Shown here: piece by piece, positions 33,825 to 45,632 of the stretch
How the letters are laid out: each line of letters opens with the position of its first letter
Numbering within the stretch: the stretch's first letter is position 1
Assembly: GCA_019009955.1 (NCBI GenBank)
Contig: CM032231.1
Span: forward strand, 111,906,501 to 111,970,500
Direction: 5' to 3'
From: Riptortus pedestris
Taxonomy: Eukaryota > Arthropoda > Insecta > Hemiptera > Alydidae
Length of the DNA stretch: 64,000 nt
Notes under the pieces: model-generated
Told to the model about the DNA's origin: nothing
What the model saw: only the letters and a program-made list of their open reading frames with translations
Databases searched by the model: none
Position numbers and translations under genes: made by a program

Positions 33825-34623
33825 TCCGCCACGCAGCGGCTGCGTAAAGTAAGCAGATTTCCCTTGTGGAGTTTAATAGTAGATAAATCTACATACTGCT
33901 AACACAACACCAACCGCAATATTAAGTGATTAAATACACACGGAAATAAGAAATCTTTCCCCTCCGGTAGGGAGCGTCTCAAATTTAAACAAAAAGGCCT
34001 ATCAGCTTCTCACCGGAAAGAAAGCAATTGCTGAAATACATCAGAATATAGCATATTAACTTTATTGAAAACTATTAACTGTATCTAGTACAGTCATTTA
34101 TAATGAATCAGCGTAATTTTTATCTCATTCAAACGAATTTTAACACTCCAAGTATTTAAGACGGGGGGGGGGGGTCACCAGAACATTTTTGCATGTACCT
34201 CGTTTAATAAAGGTCTCTTGAAAACCATATTTAGTATTTCAGCTTCAAATAACGTGGTTTATTATATAACAGAGTATTGTTTAAATAACATAAACAGAAC
34301 TGGGGGTTTGCTGAAGGCTGAAAACTGAAAAATGCAAATATCTCGCTTAATATTTAAGATAGAGAATAAATTTATATATTAATAATTATAGTAAATGTAA
34401 TTTGCAATAATATTGATCCTAAACAATTATTCAATTCCACGTATAGTAACGGAGATATTTCGAATTTTACAAAATCCTACCATCTAAACACGCTCTCTCA
34501 CTGGTCCGATTTCAGCTGTTGATCTTTCTGATCTGATCACTTGATCTTTCTTTTTACATAAAACGACTAAATTTCGAGTTTCGTAACGATCAAACAAAAA
34601 TTGCGACCGCTAGAGCGGTACCA

Positions 34624-34688
<65 letters not shown>

Positions 34689-34977
34689 TTTTGAACGGAC
34701 CTCATTTTCGTCATCTACTAAGTAGGATCGATGGACATTTGAAGAAAAATGTTTGGGTAAAATTGCGACCGCAAGACACACACACGCACACACACGCGCG
34801 CACACACACACACGCGCACACACACACACACACACAAATATATATATATATAATTTCGAACGGACGTCATTTTCGTTATCTCATGTGTTGGATCGATGGA
34901 CATTCGAAGAAAACTTTTGAAAATCACGCCATGAGTACTCAATCTCCCCTCAATCTTCCCTTAAGAGAAATCTACTA
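33825..34977 (+). mobile_element. HINE-TA copy, full long subtype with duplicated 3' module
   Basis: TCCGCCACGCAGCGGCTGCG start, long-subtype 5' region, G-run at 34165-34175, middle block, and (TA)n at 34627-34684, followed by a first 3' block. At about 34758 GCGACCGCAAGAC, (CA/CG)n 34777-34838, a short (TA)n and a second 3' block follow, ending TTAAGAGAAATCTACTA. This is the best example of the complete long form. Confidence 0.82.
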
Positions 34978-34979
34978 AA

Positions 34980-35088
34980 GTACAGATTTCCCGGTTAATA
35001 TTCAAAATAGTGAAAAAAACATATATAACAACAATCATAGAACATTGTAATAAGATTGGTTCTATACACTTTGTCGATCCGTAAGTTA
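34980..35088 (+). mobile_element. HINE-TA middle-block fragment
   Basis: CCGGTTAATATTCAAAATAG to CGATCCG, then stops. Confidence 0.55.
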
Positions 35089-35089
35089 A

Positions 35090-35457
35090 CCTTTTGAAAC
35101 CCTTTGTAATTATAACAGCGGAAAAACGACGTGAAATTACAGACTGAAAAGTTGGTGGCCGGCAAAAAAGTACTCAGAAACTCTGGAGTCGGAGTTGGAG
35201 CAGAACTGTTTTGTTGTGCAGTTTTGGCTGTTAGACCATTATGATTTTTGTTGTTATCGGGCCGGAGAGGTCAACAACTTGACTGCCAGATTTCTGGGAG
35301 GAAACTGTTGCAAACTGCATGAATACGCCGATAATGAGATTGATAGCAGAGTTCGGGAGTTGTAGGTCGTTCTACACAAAACTAACCTGACGCCGTGTCA
35401 CTTTCATTATGAGACGTGTGGTAGAATTTGATCAGTTACTGTCACATTCTTCAAAAA
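35090..35457. other. No gene recognised; GC-richer unique stretch
   Basis: 35130-35430 has more balanced composition than its surroundings and short frames (for example 35266-35367, + strand), but no recognisable domain or splice architecture. Confidence 0.4.
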
Positions 35458-35459
35458 AG

Positions 35460-35745
35460 TCCGTCACGGAGGCGGCTGCGTAAACTAAGCAAATTTCCCA
35501 AGGGGGGTTTTATAATAGAGAAATCTACATACAGGTAACATAACCCCATCGAGAATATTAAGTGTATATATATACATACTGCAATGAGAAATCTTTCAGT
35601 CCATTATAATAACCTAACAAAGGAAAACATCTGAATTGTAAAAAAAAAAAGGTCTGCAAACCACTCAAATCTGAAAAGATAGATAGAAATATTCTTCAAC
35701 GGAAAGAAAAACAATTAGTGAAGTATATTCGAATATTTTTCTTAA
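35460..35745 (+). mobile_element. HINE-TA long-subtype 5' fragment
   Basis: TCCGTCACGGAGGCGGCTGC start and long-subtype 5' region (TAACATAACCCCATCGAG) up to the SINE fragment. Confidence 0.75.
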
Positions 35746-35749
35746 AATT

Positions 35750-35820
35750 TAATTATTTACCTCCACTTTATACTACTATGGTTAATCGGGACGGGTAATC
35801 TACAGGTTAACACCCTTCTC
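35750..35820 (-). mobile_element. tRNA-derived SINE, tail-side fragment
   Basis: ATTTACCTCCACTTTATACTAC, then GTTAATCGGGACGGGTAATC and TTAACACCCTTCTCT: the 3' body of the SINE family in reverse. The tRNA-like head is missing, replaced by a HINE-TA copy. Confidence 0.7.
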
Positions 35821-35821
35821 T

Positions 35822-36735
35822 GAGGTAGTACTCATGGCGCAATTTTATAAAAATGTCCTCAAATGTTCATCGATCTTATCTGAAAGATGACAAGAAGGAG
35901 GCCCATTCAAAATTAGGGTCGCGATTTTTGTTGTAACGTTACCAAACTCCATATTTAATCATTTTATGTAAAAAGAAATATCTAGTTTGTCAATGGCAGA
36001 CATCAGACAAGTTGGAGGGGGGAGGGTTTAGAGGGGGAATTTCGAAAATATCTCCTTGATTATACGTCGGATCGAAATATTGTATAGAACCAATCTTATT
36101 TTAAATTACATTTACTATAAATATTGTTATATGCATTTATTCTCCATCTTGAATATTAACGGAAAAAGTTGCAATTTTTTTAGTTCCCAGCCTTCCGAAA
36201 ACCACCGCTGCGGACTCCATGTCACATAGGCAATACTATGTTATATAAACCATTTTATTTGAACCTTAAATACCAAATATTGTTTTAAAAAAAAATATTT
36301 TATGAAACACATGCAAATACGTTATGTTCATCGCCTCCCCCCCCCCCTCCCCCGCCTTTTATTCTTGGATTAAATAAAAGTGAGATCTAGATCAAAATTA
36401 TTGAGAATCACTATAAATTAGAATATTAAATGTAGTTACTACTTTACAATAAAATTAATGTTTTATATTTCAGATATATTTCAACAATTGTTTTCATTTT
36501 CGGTGAAGAATATTTCTGTCTATCTGTTCAGATTTGAGAGGTTGGATGACGTGTTTGTTTACAATTCAGACGCTTTACGTTGGGAGGCTAGTAAAATTGA
36601 TTGAATGATTTCTCATTACCGCATGTATTTATTCACTTAATATTCACGGTGGTTTTAAGTGTTATCAGGATGTAGATATATTGTCAAACTTCATGTGGGA
36701 AATCTGCTTATCTTACGCAGTACCTGCGTGATGGA
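35822..36735 (-). mobile_element. HINE-TA copy, long subtype, microsatellite lost
   Basis: Reverse copy from the 3' block (GAGGTAGTACTCATGGCGC) through a (TA)-free middle, the C-run at 36338-36352, the long-subtype region (CACGGTGGTTTTAAG) and the 5' terminus GCAGTACCTGCGTGATGGA. The target flank is a (TA)n at 36738-36780. Confidence 0.82.

Positions 36736-36737
<2 letters not shown>

Positions 36738-36780
<43 letters not shown>
36738..36780. repeat. (TA)n microsatellite
   Basis: About 20 TA units abutting the 5' end of a reverse HINE-TA copy, an unusual place for the family's microsatellite. Confidence 0.95.
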
Positions 36781-36781
<1 letters not shown>

Positions 36782-38550
36782 TTAAACTTTTCGGGTTAAT
36801 GTTTCTAATGATTATTAATTATTTCTTAATTACATTTAGCAGGTTTCAGAATTATGGCTAAATGGTATACAAGATTATGCAGAACCATACCACACCACAC
36901 ACGGCAGAATTGATTCTGTGAGATTACAGAGATGTTTATGGTTGTAGATATGTATTAAAAGGGAAAATAAGTGAGTTAAATAACGTAGATCCCAGTCAAA
37001 ACAATTCTAAAATCTGTTCCTGTGAGTAAATAATTTATTCAGTAATGACGTGTATGATGTAGCTATTTTTGAATTATGAGCAAATTGAGCTCACATTTTA
37101 CAGTTTTAATAGACCGCTTATTAAACTATAACTTACCAGTTTTATTAGCCGCTTCCTATCTTCTTTGGAATTAAAGCTGGGTCAATGGCTTATATAAATT
37201 AAGGTGCAACTGGAAAGTGCCAAGTCAATTTTTACCGTTACTAAACACTAAAAATGAAAATGCAAACAGCATTGAGAATAATAAATTATATTTAATTTAA
37301 TCCCACCATATATGACTGACAGACAAAGATAACCCAGAAAAAAAGGAACTGCTGCCTCTTTCCGCTAGAGTATTCTTTTCAATTGGGTTAATTGTTCAAT
37401 TTAATTAATTCTGCTTATACTTTAAACGGTGAAGTATAAAGCGGAGGAAACGGAAGTATAATGCAGGCCCCATCTGATATTTTCAGTTATTATTACTTTT
37501 GGGAACGGAATTAGGCATTGGTTGTCAATTAAGATGGCAATTTTTATCCGCCGAGCATAAATAATTCCTAATCAGTTACAATGGATGCGACTTTGAAGGG
37601 CAGCTGTAAAATTATGCCCGCTCTTCTTTATGTAAACGTCTCTTGGGTTCGTTGTTTCGGTGAGGCTGGTAAAGAGTCAATTTCGAGTCGAAACTGCGGC
37701 GAATCCAGTTGGACATGTTGGTCTGGCCACCTGCCTCGCACGAGGCGACGACGTATCAACACGCTCCGGCAGATGTGACGCGATGAGCCAACGTCAGATC
37801 TTCGCACCAGATTACCCGGCCTGGACATCATCCACGCGACACCCAATCTAGCTCGTTAACATAGCAAACGGGGCATTCGACTATTTTTCTGGGAATTTAC
37901 AGTTCCCAGCGGGCGATTAAGTTGACGTCTTCATTTGCCTGTGGAAAAAAAGTCGGCTCATCTGGCTCGGGACTGTCATAAATTTCCATCAGCGGAATTT
38001 ATTATTCTGACATCTTTCCCTTTGGACAATATTCAGTCTTGAGAGTGTTCTCTCTGCTAAAAAAAATAATCTGTGTCTCTTCAATTCCATAACTTTACCA
38101 GCAATAAAGATGTTTAAATGAACATAGATTTAAATAGCAGACAGTTAATTAATAATAATAACTCAACGAGTATTCAACGAATTCATATAATTATTGTTAT
38201 AAGAAACACTTCATCACTGAGTTTACTACCGCCGGCTGTGGACAGACTATTTGTCAACAATTTAAAAATAAGAAATCACTGTCAACCGTTGTCGTAAAAA
38301 AGTCAAGCCACTAATGAATATATTAAAAATTACGACCAACTCACATTGAATTTTAAGCACTCATTACTGAGATTTAAAAAGATAGTAGAATATTGCGTAG
38401 GAATATATCAAATGCGAAAAATTCATTTATGTAAAGAAAGTTGGTGAACTCAAAATTCCTTTTAAATAGTCGATTTTTCTGAGATACCAATAGGATTTTT
38501 ATGTATACATTATTATTATTGCATTTACGATTGTGGTAAAGAAATGGAAC
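36781..38550. other. No gene recognised
   Basis: Unique sequence. 37590-37860 is GC- and CpG-richer, with overlapping short frames on both strands, none with a recognisable domain. Confidence 0.45.
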
Positions 38551-38554
38551 AAAC

Positions 38555-39006
38555 GCGTTTGAATTTGAAACAAACAGGTCTACCATCTTCCCATCGGAAA
38601 GAAAAACAATGAAATATATCAAAATATAACAGTAATTATATTGAAAATTATTAAGACGGAGGGGGAGGGGAAGTCACCAAAACATATTTGAAGTATCACG
38701 TATAATATCTGGTATTAAGCTTCGAATAATGTGGTTTATTACATAACAGCGTATTGTTTATGTAACATTTGGGAAGTGGGGTTTGCTGAAGGCTGAAAAC
38801 TGCAAATATCTCGGTTTATATACAAGATAGAGAATAAATGTATATTACAACATTTATATTGACGAATATATATGTATTTATAATTTCGAACGGATCTTAT
38901 TTTCATCATCTCCTGGGTAGTATGGATGGACATTTGCAGAAGCTTTTCGGAAATCGCGTTATGAGTACGACTTCAATAGCTGCTTTCCCTTAAAGGAAAT
39001 CTGCTA
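38555..39006 (+). mobile_element. HINE-TA 3' part, long subtype, microsatellite short
   Basis: Starts within the long-subtype 5' region (AAACAAACAGGTCTACCATC), G-run 38648-38663, a shortened middle block with only a few TA units near 38860-38880, and an intact 3' end CTTAAAGGAAATCTGCTA. It is followed directly by TCAACG rather than an A-run, which argues that the element ends at CTGCTA. Confidence 0.75.
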
Positions 39007-41450
39007 TCAACGCCTTGTCCTCTATAAGTACTTTGATAGATGAAGAGTGCAATTTCAGAGGCCAAGATCCACCATTGCCTGCTGGCAAAAAAAAACATTA
39101 AGGGATAACAATCATAGCATGATCAACAGTGAAGTAAACAGTCACAAAAAATTATATCGCAATGGCGTGAAAATCCACATGAATCATTCTCACTGCTAAA
39201 CTAGAGTGATAATGAAAAAAGACAGGAAACGTAGGAGATGCCTGTTCGAATGCTCTGTCCCCGGAAAGACGCTAGTGGTCCGTCACTGACATGCCGAAGC
39301 CTAGTCGCATTGTTTTGTAAGCAGGCACTGATGATGGAGTTTGGTCTCTGAAAGTGCACTCTGCATATATTAAATTATTTGTGGAGTTCAATGCATTTTT
39401 ATTGATCCTGATTAATCGGTTCCCCTGCCGCCCAGCATCTCGGGAAATATATCATAACCAATCTGAACAGAGCAATTTGGAAAATCGGAGGAAAAAAAAT
39501 CGAAATTCATGAAATCACGTGATTGATTGGAATAAACTCTTTAGCATGATCAAACGATGGAAGGTATAATTAAGCTTCTAGTGATTATAAAAGGTACTAA
39601 ATTGAAAAGAATCTCATTATGAGGCTGAAATAAAGAAGCGACTTTTGATGACTTTTTCTTATTCATAAAAAAAAAAAAAATTGTTTAACATCCTTCACAA
39701 TAAACACGGAATACAGAAATTTAATGTATTTCATATCGCTCCACAGATCCCATCGTCAAGGTCTAGCTGCTAATTTCCCTCCGAAAAGCACGAATTTTCA
39801 CCATTTCCGAGTGGGTCTTCAGCATAGTCAACGCTTAATTGACTCACATATCAATATTTATGCCCGCCAAAAGTTCCTCTGCAGAATATCATTGCCGGCA
39901 ACACCCTTTCATTACCAAACTGAATATCTACCTAAGTGTGCACTTCTACTATTGATTTCGCTGTTGTTCGCTTGATATTCTCTCCTATACACAGTTAAGT
40001 GTCTTCTACAATGAAATAGTTATGGTCTACTATTTTCGATGAGCAGATTTAGACGAGTTTTCAGGTTTTTTGATGTCGTATTACAGAGTAGCACACCAAA
40101 TCTAAGTTTCAAATTTTATTCCACATTGTAAATACCCTCTCTCGTTAGCCCATTTCCAAGCTCATGATGCTGAGACCTTACTGCAACTTATCTTCTATCC
40201 ACTCATCTTTCCAAATTATTTTCTTAATCTCCCATCTGCTAAATTTTATACAGGCTTTCCAGTAGAACAGTTATCTCCCCTAACCCTTATCTCAGTACAA
40301 GTAGATTATTGAGGCTTTCCTCCTCACCCAACCTGGACGTGTATAATTCAGACTTGGTTATTAATAGAGTCTCTCTCAGAAGGAATGTAGGAAATCAGGA
40401 AAGGGAAAGAGAGAGTACTAGTAAGTGAGATGCACAAATTGAACACATGTGCAAGAAAAATAAGAAAAGGTATGTGCTATCTTCCGCTGAAAAAGAAGCA
40501 GCCTTGTCGGCGTAAGACCAAGTGAAATGAAATCCTGAAAAAAAGGTTGAGTTATAATTAAAAAAAGGTTGAGCAATTAAATTGGAGTTACAGAAACCGC
40601 AATAACTAGTCCTCTTAACTCGACCTGAGAATAATTTGTGCACTTATGCGCCCATCTTGGTATCTCTTAAAGATAAATGAAAATCCTCACGGACGCTGTA
40701 ACCACGGGTGGTTTCGAAGTATCACGATCTGACGCGCATCCTTTAAGGAAATGTTAATAGGTTTGAAGAGACTAGTTTCTGAACCATCGTATGATCAAAG
40801 CTTCTTAAGACTAAAGAGAAGAAAGACAAGAAAGAGATAAAATCAGAAACAAAGCAGTCGAATTCACACGCACTGAATGCTAAGTGGCTGCGGTGTAAGG
40901 ACATACGGCAAGAAGTGAACCAACTGGTTAGAAGAGAATAAATGCTGCAGTTGTGGACAGCTGTCCAAAATAGATACCAAAGATCAGTTAGGTTGTAAAG
41001 AGTTATTAAGGAAAATTGGTATTGAAAATCCTTATCATCAATGAGCTGATAAGCCGTCACTCAGGATAGGGTGAGATGGAGCCTGTTAGTAATGGTGGAC
41101 AAATATCTACAAGGTCTGCAAAGCGAACGCAGCAATGCGTGTTTTTGTAACCTTATACCAACGCACCAAGTGAGTGCGCATGTACCCAAATACTATTTTG
41201 ATGACGTTAATTTCAAATATGCCCTTGTAGCAATTTCCGCGCACCTCTATTCATGCTATTAATAGATCTGTGTGAGCTTCAACCAAATCTGGCGTCACCT
41301 GATCAAGTCCGAATGCGGGTTCCTTTCTTATTAGTCGAGGCCGAAACACCCCAATAAAAATAAACAAAGATGTCCTTTCCGACCAACATTAATTACAATT
41401 AACATCATTTATTGTTTGGTCGAAAAGCATCGGAACTGAGACATTCTACA
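39007..41450. other. No gene recognised
   Basis: About 2.4 kb of unique sequence with several short frames (for example 39724-39975 and 40743-41060 minus) that show no domain, signal or conserved motif. Confidence 0.45.
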
Positions 41451-41452
41451 TG

Positions 41453-41454
<2 letters not shown>

Positions 41455-41517
<63 letters not shown>
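41455..41517. repeat. (GA)n microsatellite
   Basis: About 31 uninterrupted GA units. Confidence 0.97.
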
Positions 41518-41522
<5 letters not shown>

Positions 41523-41795
41523 GGAGTGTGAGGGCGAGAGACCGGTAGCTGGTCTAATTGGGAGCCGGGAGCCGAATCGCTAACGAGCAACAGATAAAGC
41601 GGTTCTTGAAAAAAAATAAAACCTCGTACACTTCTTTGAGGGCGACGTTCGTTAACAGGTGGCGGGACCATCTCCTTGATATGTCATCGCCTCTGGAAGG
41701 GCTCATCCCGTCATTTGGACAAATTTACCTTCACCTTTCCCGCCAGTTGGGAGATTGTAAAACGACCATGGGCATTCGTCTCCCGCTCCGTTCTG
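41518..41795. other. No gene recognised; GC-richer stretch before the satellite
   Basis: Overlapping short frames on the + strand, no domain recognised. Confidence 0.4.
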
Positions 41796-43900
41796 AATAG
41801 TATTAAGGAGTGCTCACGTAAGCCTGAGAAGTTCAGAGCCCAATGTAGAGGAGTATTTTCACAAGTCGAAGATAAGAGGTGCTGCACTATTGAAAAGTAA
41901 GGAGTTCTGCTTTAAGTTTAAGAAGTTGACAATCCACTCTTGAGGAGTACTTTCACAAGTCACAAGGTGTGTTGCACAATTTAGAAGTAAGTATTATTAA
42001 CGTAAGTCTAAGAAGTTCACAATCCACTGTTGAGGAGTATAGTCGCAGGTAAGGTGTGTTGCACAATTTAGAAGTAAGTATTATTGCCGTAAGTCTAAGA
42101 AGTTCACAATCCACTGTTGAGAAGTATAGTCGCAGGTAAGGTGTTGCACAATTCAGAAGTAAGTATTATTGCCGTACGTCTAAGAAGTTCACAGTTCACT
42201 TTTGAGGAGTATAGTCGCAGGTAAGGTGTGATACACAATTTAGAAGTAAGTATTATTGCCGTAAGTCTTAGAAGCTCACAACCCTTTGTTGAGAAGTATA
42301 GTCGCAGGTAAGGTGTGTTGTACAATTTAGAAGAAAGTATTATTGCCGTACGTCTAAGAAGTTCACAGTTCACTTTCAGGAGTATAGACGCAGGTAAGGT
42401 GTGATGCACAATTTAGAAGTAAGTATTATTGCCGTAAGTCTAAGAAGTTCACAATCTACTGTTGAGGAGTATAGTCGCAGGTATGGAGTGTTGCACACTT
42501 GAGTATTAAGGATTATTAACGTAAGCCTAAGAAGTTCATTATTCACAGTTGAGGACTATTTTCACTAGTCACAGGTAACGTGATTTGCACAATTGAGAAG
42601 TAAGGAGTATTGTTGTAAGTATAAGAAGTTCACAATCCACTCTTAAGGAGTATTTTCACGAGTCACAGGTAACGTGTGTTGCACAATTGAGAAGTAAGGA
42701 ATATTGCTCTAAGCCTAAGAAGTTGACAACCTACTGTTGAGGAGTATTTCCACAAGTCATGGGTAAGGGGCATTGCATAATTGAGAATTAAAGAGTATTA
42801 GGGTAAGTCTAAGATGTTCACAATTCACAGTTGATTAGTATTTTTACAAGTCAGAGTACAGGGGTTATGCACAAATTGACAAGTAACGAGTATTGACATA
42901 AATCGAATGTAAGAAGTATTGACACAATTCAAGGGATAAAGGAGTATTGTCAAAAATCAGAATTGAAAGAGGATTGACAGAACTCAAAGGAATGGAGAAT
43001 TCATTTAATGTAGGGTAAGAAGTAGTGACACTATTCAGAGATAGTAGTATTGGCAAGGATTTGGGGTACGCAGTATTGACATAATTGAGGGGCACGGAGT
43101 ATTGACACAATTGAGGGGTACGGGCTGTTGACATAAATCACAGACACAGAGTATTTACACAATTAAGCGGTACGGAGTATTGGCACAATTCACAGTTAAG
43201 GGGTATTGGCAGGATTTGGGGTAAGGACTATTCACATAATTCAGGGTTCGCAATTTAGAAGTAAGAAGTATTGACGTAAGTCCAAGGATTTCACAATCCA
43301 CTGTTGATGGAGTATTTTCACAAGCCATGGGCATTGCACAATTGAGAAGTAAGGAGTATTGACACAAATCATACGTAAGAAGTATTGACACAGTTCAGGG
43401 GGTAAAGGAGCATTGTCAGAAGTTATGGAGGATTGACAGAATTCAAAGTTATGGTGTATTGACCTAATACAGGGTAAGAAGTACTGACGCTATTCAGAGA
43501 TAGTGAATTAAGGACTATTGGCAGAACTAAGCGGTGTGGAGTATTGACACTATTCAGAGTTAAGGACTATTGGCACAACTAAGCGGTGTGGAGTATTGAC
43601 ACTATTCAGAGTTAAGGACTATTGGCAGAACTAAGCGGTGTGGAGTAATTGACACTATTCAGAGTTAAGGACTATTGGCACAACTAAGCGGTGTGGAGTA
43701 TTGACACTATTCAGAGTTAAGGACTATTGGCACAACTAAGCGGTGCGGAGTATTGACACTATTCAGAGTTAAGGACTATTGGCACAACTAAGCGGTACGG
43801 AGTATTGACACTATTCAGTGTTAAGGGGTATTGATGCAATTTGGGCTAAGGACTATAAACTTAATTCAGAGATACCGAGTATTGACACAGTTCGGGGGAA
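41796..43900. repeat. Hierarchical satellite/minisatellite array
   Basis: About 2.1 kb of tandem repeats built from variants of GGAGTATTGACACAATTCAG. The left part (about 41890-42640) has units of about 87 bp, each starting AAGTCTAAGAAGTTCACAAT; starts are near 42004, 42091 and 42176. The middle part (42640-43500) is degenerate. The right part (43508-43820) is a homogeneous 52-bp array. Minus-strand frames at 42104-42409, 42865-43134 and 43155-43391 are translations of the repeat, not genes. Confidence 0.93.
43508..43820. repeat. 52-bp tandem array, six units
   Basis: TTAAGGACTATTGG starts units at 43508, 43560, 43612, 43665, 43717 and 43769, with a degraded seventh from 43821. One unit has a single extra A. 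Each unit is two related 26-bp halves: GGACTATTGGCACAACTAAG and GGAGTATTGACACTATTCAG. Confidence 0.95.
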
Positions 43901-44226
43901 GAAACGAATTAATAATACAGACATAATTTTTAACTAATACTAAAGGATATAAATAAGTTAATAATAAAAAATATTTTATAAAATCTTCCTAATCACCTCT
44001 CTTTTTTGGGGGGTATTCATTTATTTTTTTTGTTTTTGTGTGATCTGTTTGATTTTTTATTTTGTAACTGTCGCCATATTGTCATTTATTTAATTTTTTT
44101 TAATTACTGTTACTGCGAAGATATATAAATATCCATTTATACTTTAATACATTAACATGGCTGTGGTAGCTAGCATAGTCGGTTTAATATATGGCCGTAA
44201 TGATTTAATTAATTAGACCTATTTGT
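43901..44226. other. No gene recognised
   Basis: AT-rich flank between the satellite and the LINE insertion. Confidence 0.5.
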
Positions 44227-44240
44227 TTGATCTAAGACTG
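44227..44240. repeat. Target-site duplication, left
   Basis: TTGATCTAAGACTG, identical to 46706-46719, directly before the truncated 5' end of the LINE. Confidence 0.9.
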
Positions 44241-45577
44241 CTAACCTTCTATAGATCTTTTACGCGCTCAATCCTAGATTATGGGTGTATAGCATACTCG
44301 TCTCCCAAACCCACAACTTTAAAAATGCTAGACACTATTCATCATGCAGGAATTCACATTGCCACAGGAGCATTTAAATCCACTCCTGTTTTAAGCTTAT
44401 GTGCTGAATCTGGTGAACCACACTTATCATATAGAAGACAACTTCTAATTTCAAAATATGTCCTAAAAAGTATTTCATCAAATAGCCCATGTCTTAATTA
44501 CATAAATAACCCTCTTTTTGAGACATACCAAAGAAATCCTACAGCACAGAAACCCCTAAGAATCAGATACAAAGAAACATTTACTGACATACCTGAAATT
44601 CATATTTCAAAATACAGACAAAATGACTTTCCCCCTTGGACAATCAGTAATAAACTTGATATAAATATTTCCCTTTCTAAATACTCTAAAAAAGACCCCA
44701 TTTCGACTACCATATATAAAAAAGAATTCCAGGCATACACATTAGACCGGAGAGAGTCATATTTTATATTCACAGACGCATCTAAAACAGACTATGGTAC
44801 TGGGATAGCTGCAGTTGTAGGAGACAAAACTGTGCACACAAAAATACATGGCTACAATACAATATACTCTTAGGACTAACGAACATCACAACTACTAAAA
44901 GAGACATAGTCATTTGTACAGACTCATTAAGTTCAATAAAGTCACTTGAAGACATATACTCCACCAATCCCCTTATTATTGAAGTTTTTAACAATATTCA
45001 TAGGCTAAAAAAGTCCGTCACGCAGGGGCTGCGTAAACTAAGCAGATTTCCCACGTGAAGTTTTACAATAGAGAAATCTGCCTAATAACAACTGTAGTAG
45101 TAAGAAACCTCTAAACCTAAAAAACATTATTTAGGGCGTAATAACCCAGTAGTTTCTAACAGTTAACCTAACCTCTAAACCTATTCACGAGGGACGATAG
45201 TTATGGAAACGGCCGCCAGAGCTCTCGTTGGAAACTCCGAACATAGCCTATTGTTGACACGCAGAATACAAATGCAAATATCTCGGTTAATATTCAAGAT
45301 AGAGAATTAATGTATAGAACATTATTTATAGTAAATTTCATTTGCAATAAGATTAGTTCTATACAATCTTTTGATCCGACGTATAGTAACGGAGATATTT
45401 CGAATTTTCGAAAATCCTCCCCTCTAAACACCCCCTCCCACTGGTCCGATTTCAGCCGTTAACGAACTTGATCTTTCTTTTTACATAAAACGCTTAAATA
45501 TGAAGTTTGGTAAGGATCAAACAAAAATTGCGACCGCTAGAGCGGTAACAGACAAATATATAGATAGATAGATAGAT

Positions 45578-45632
<55 letters not shown>

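Noticed and set aside
34590..34978. Overlapping frames with Cys-Val, Thr-His and Tyr-Ile runs
   Set aside because: Translations of (CA/CG)n and (TA)n within a HINE-TA copy.
41405..41671. Minus-strand frame with a long Ser-Leu run
   Set aside because: Translation of the (GA)n microsatellite.
42104..42409. Minus-strand frames over the satellite (also 42865-43134 and 43155-43391)
   Set aside because: Unit lengths near 87 bp are divisible by three, so stop-free frames propagate; the peptides are simple translations of the repeat.
43508..43820. Regular 52-bp repeats resembling a CRISPR array
   Set aside because: There are no unique spacers, the whole unit is conserved, and the context is eukaryotic. 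It is a tandem satellite.
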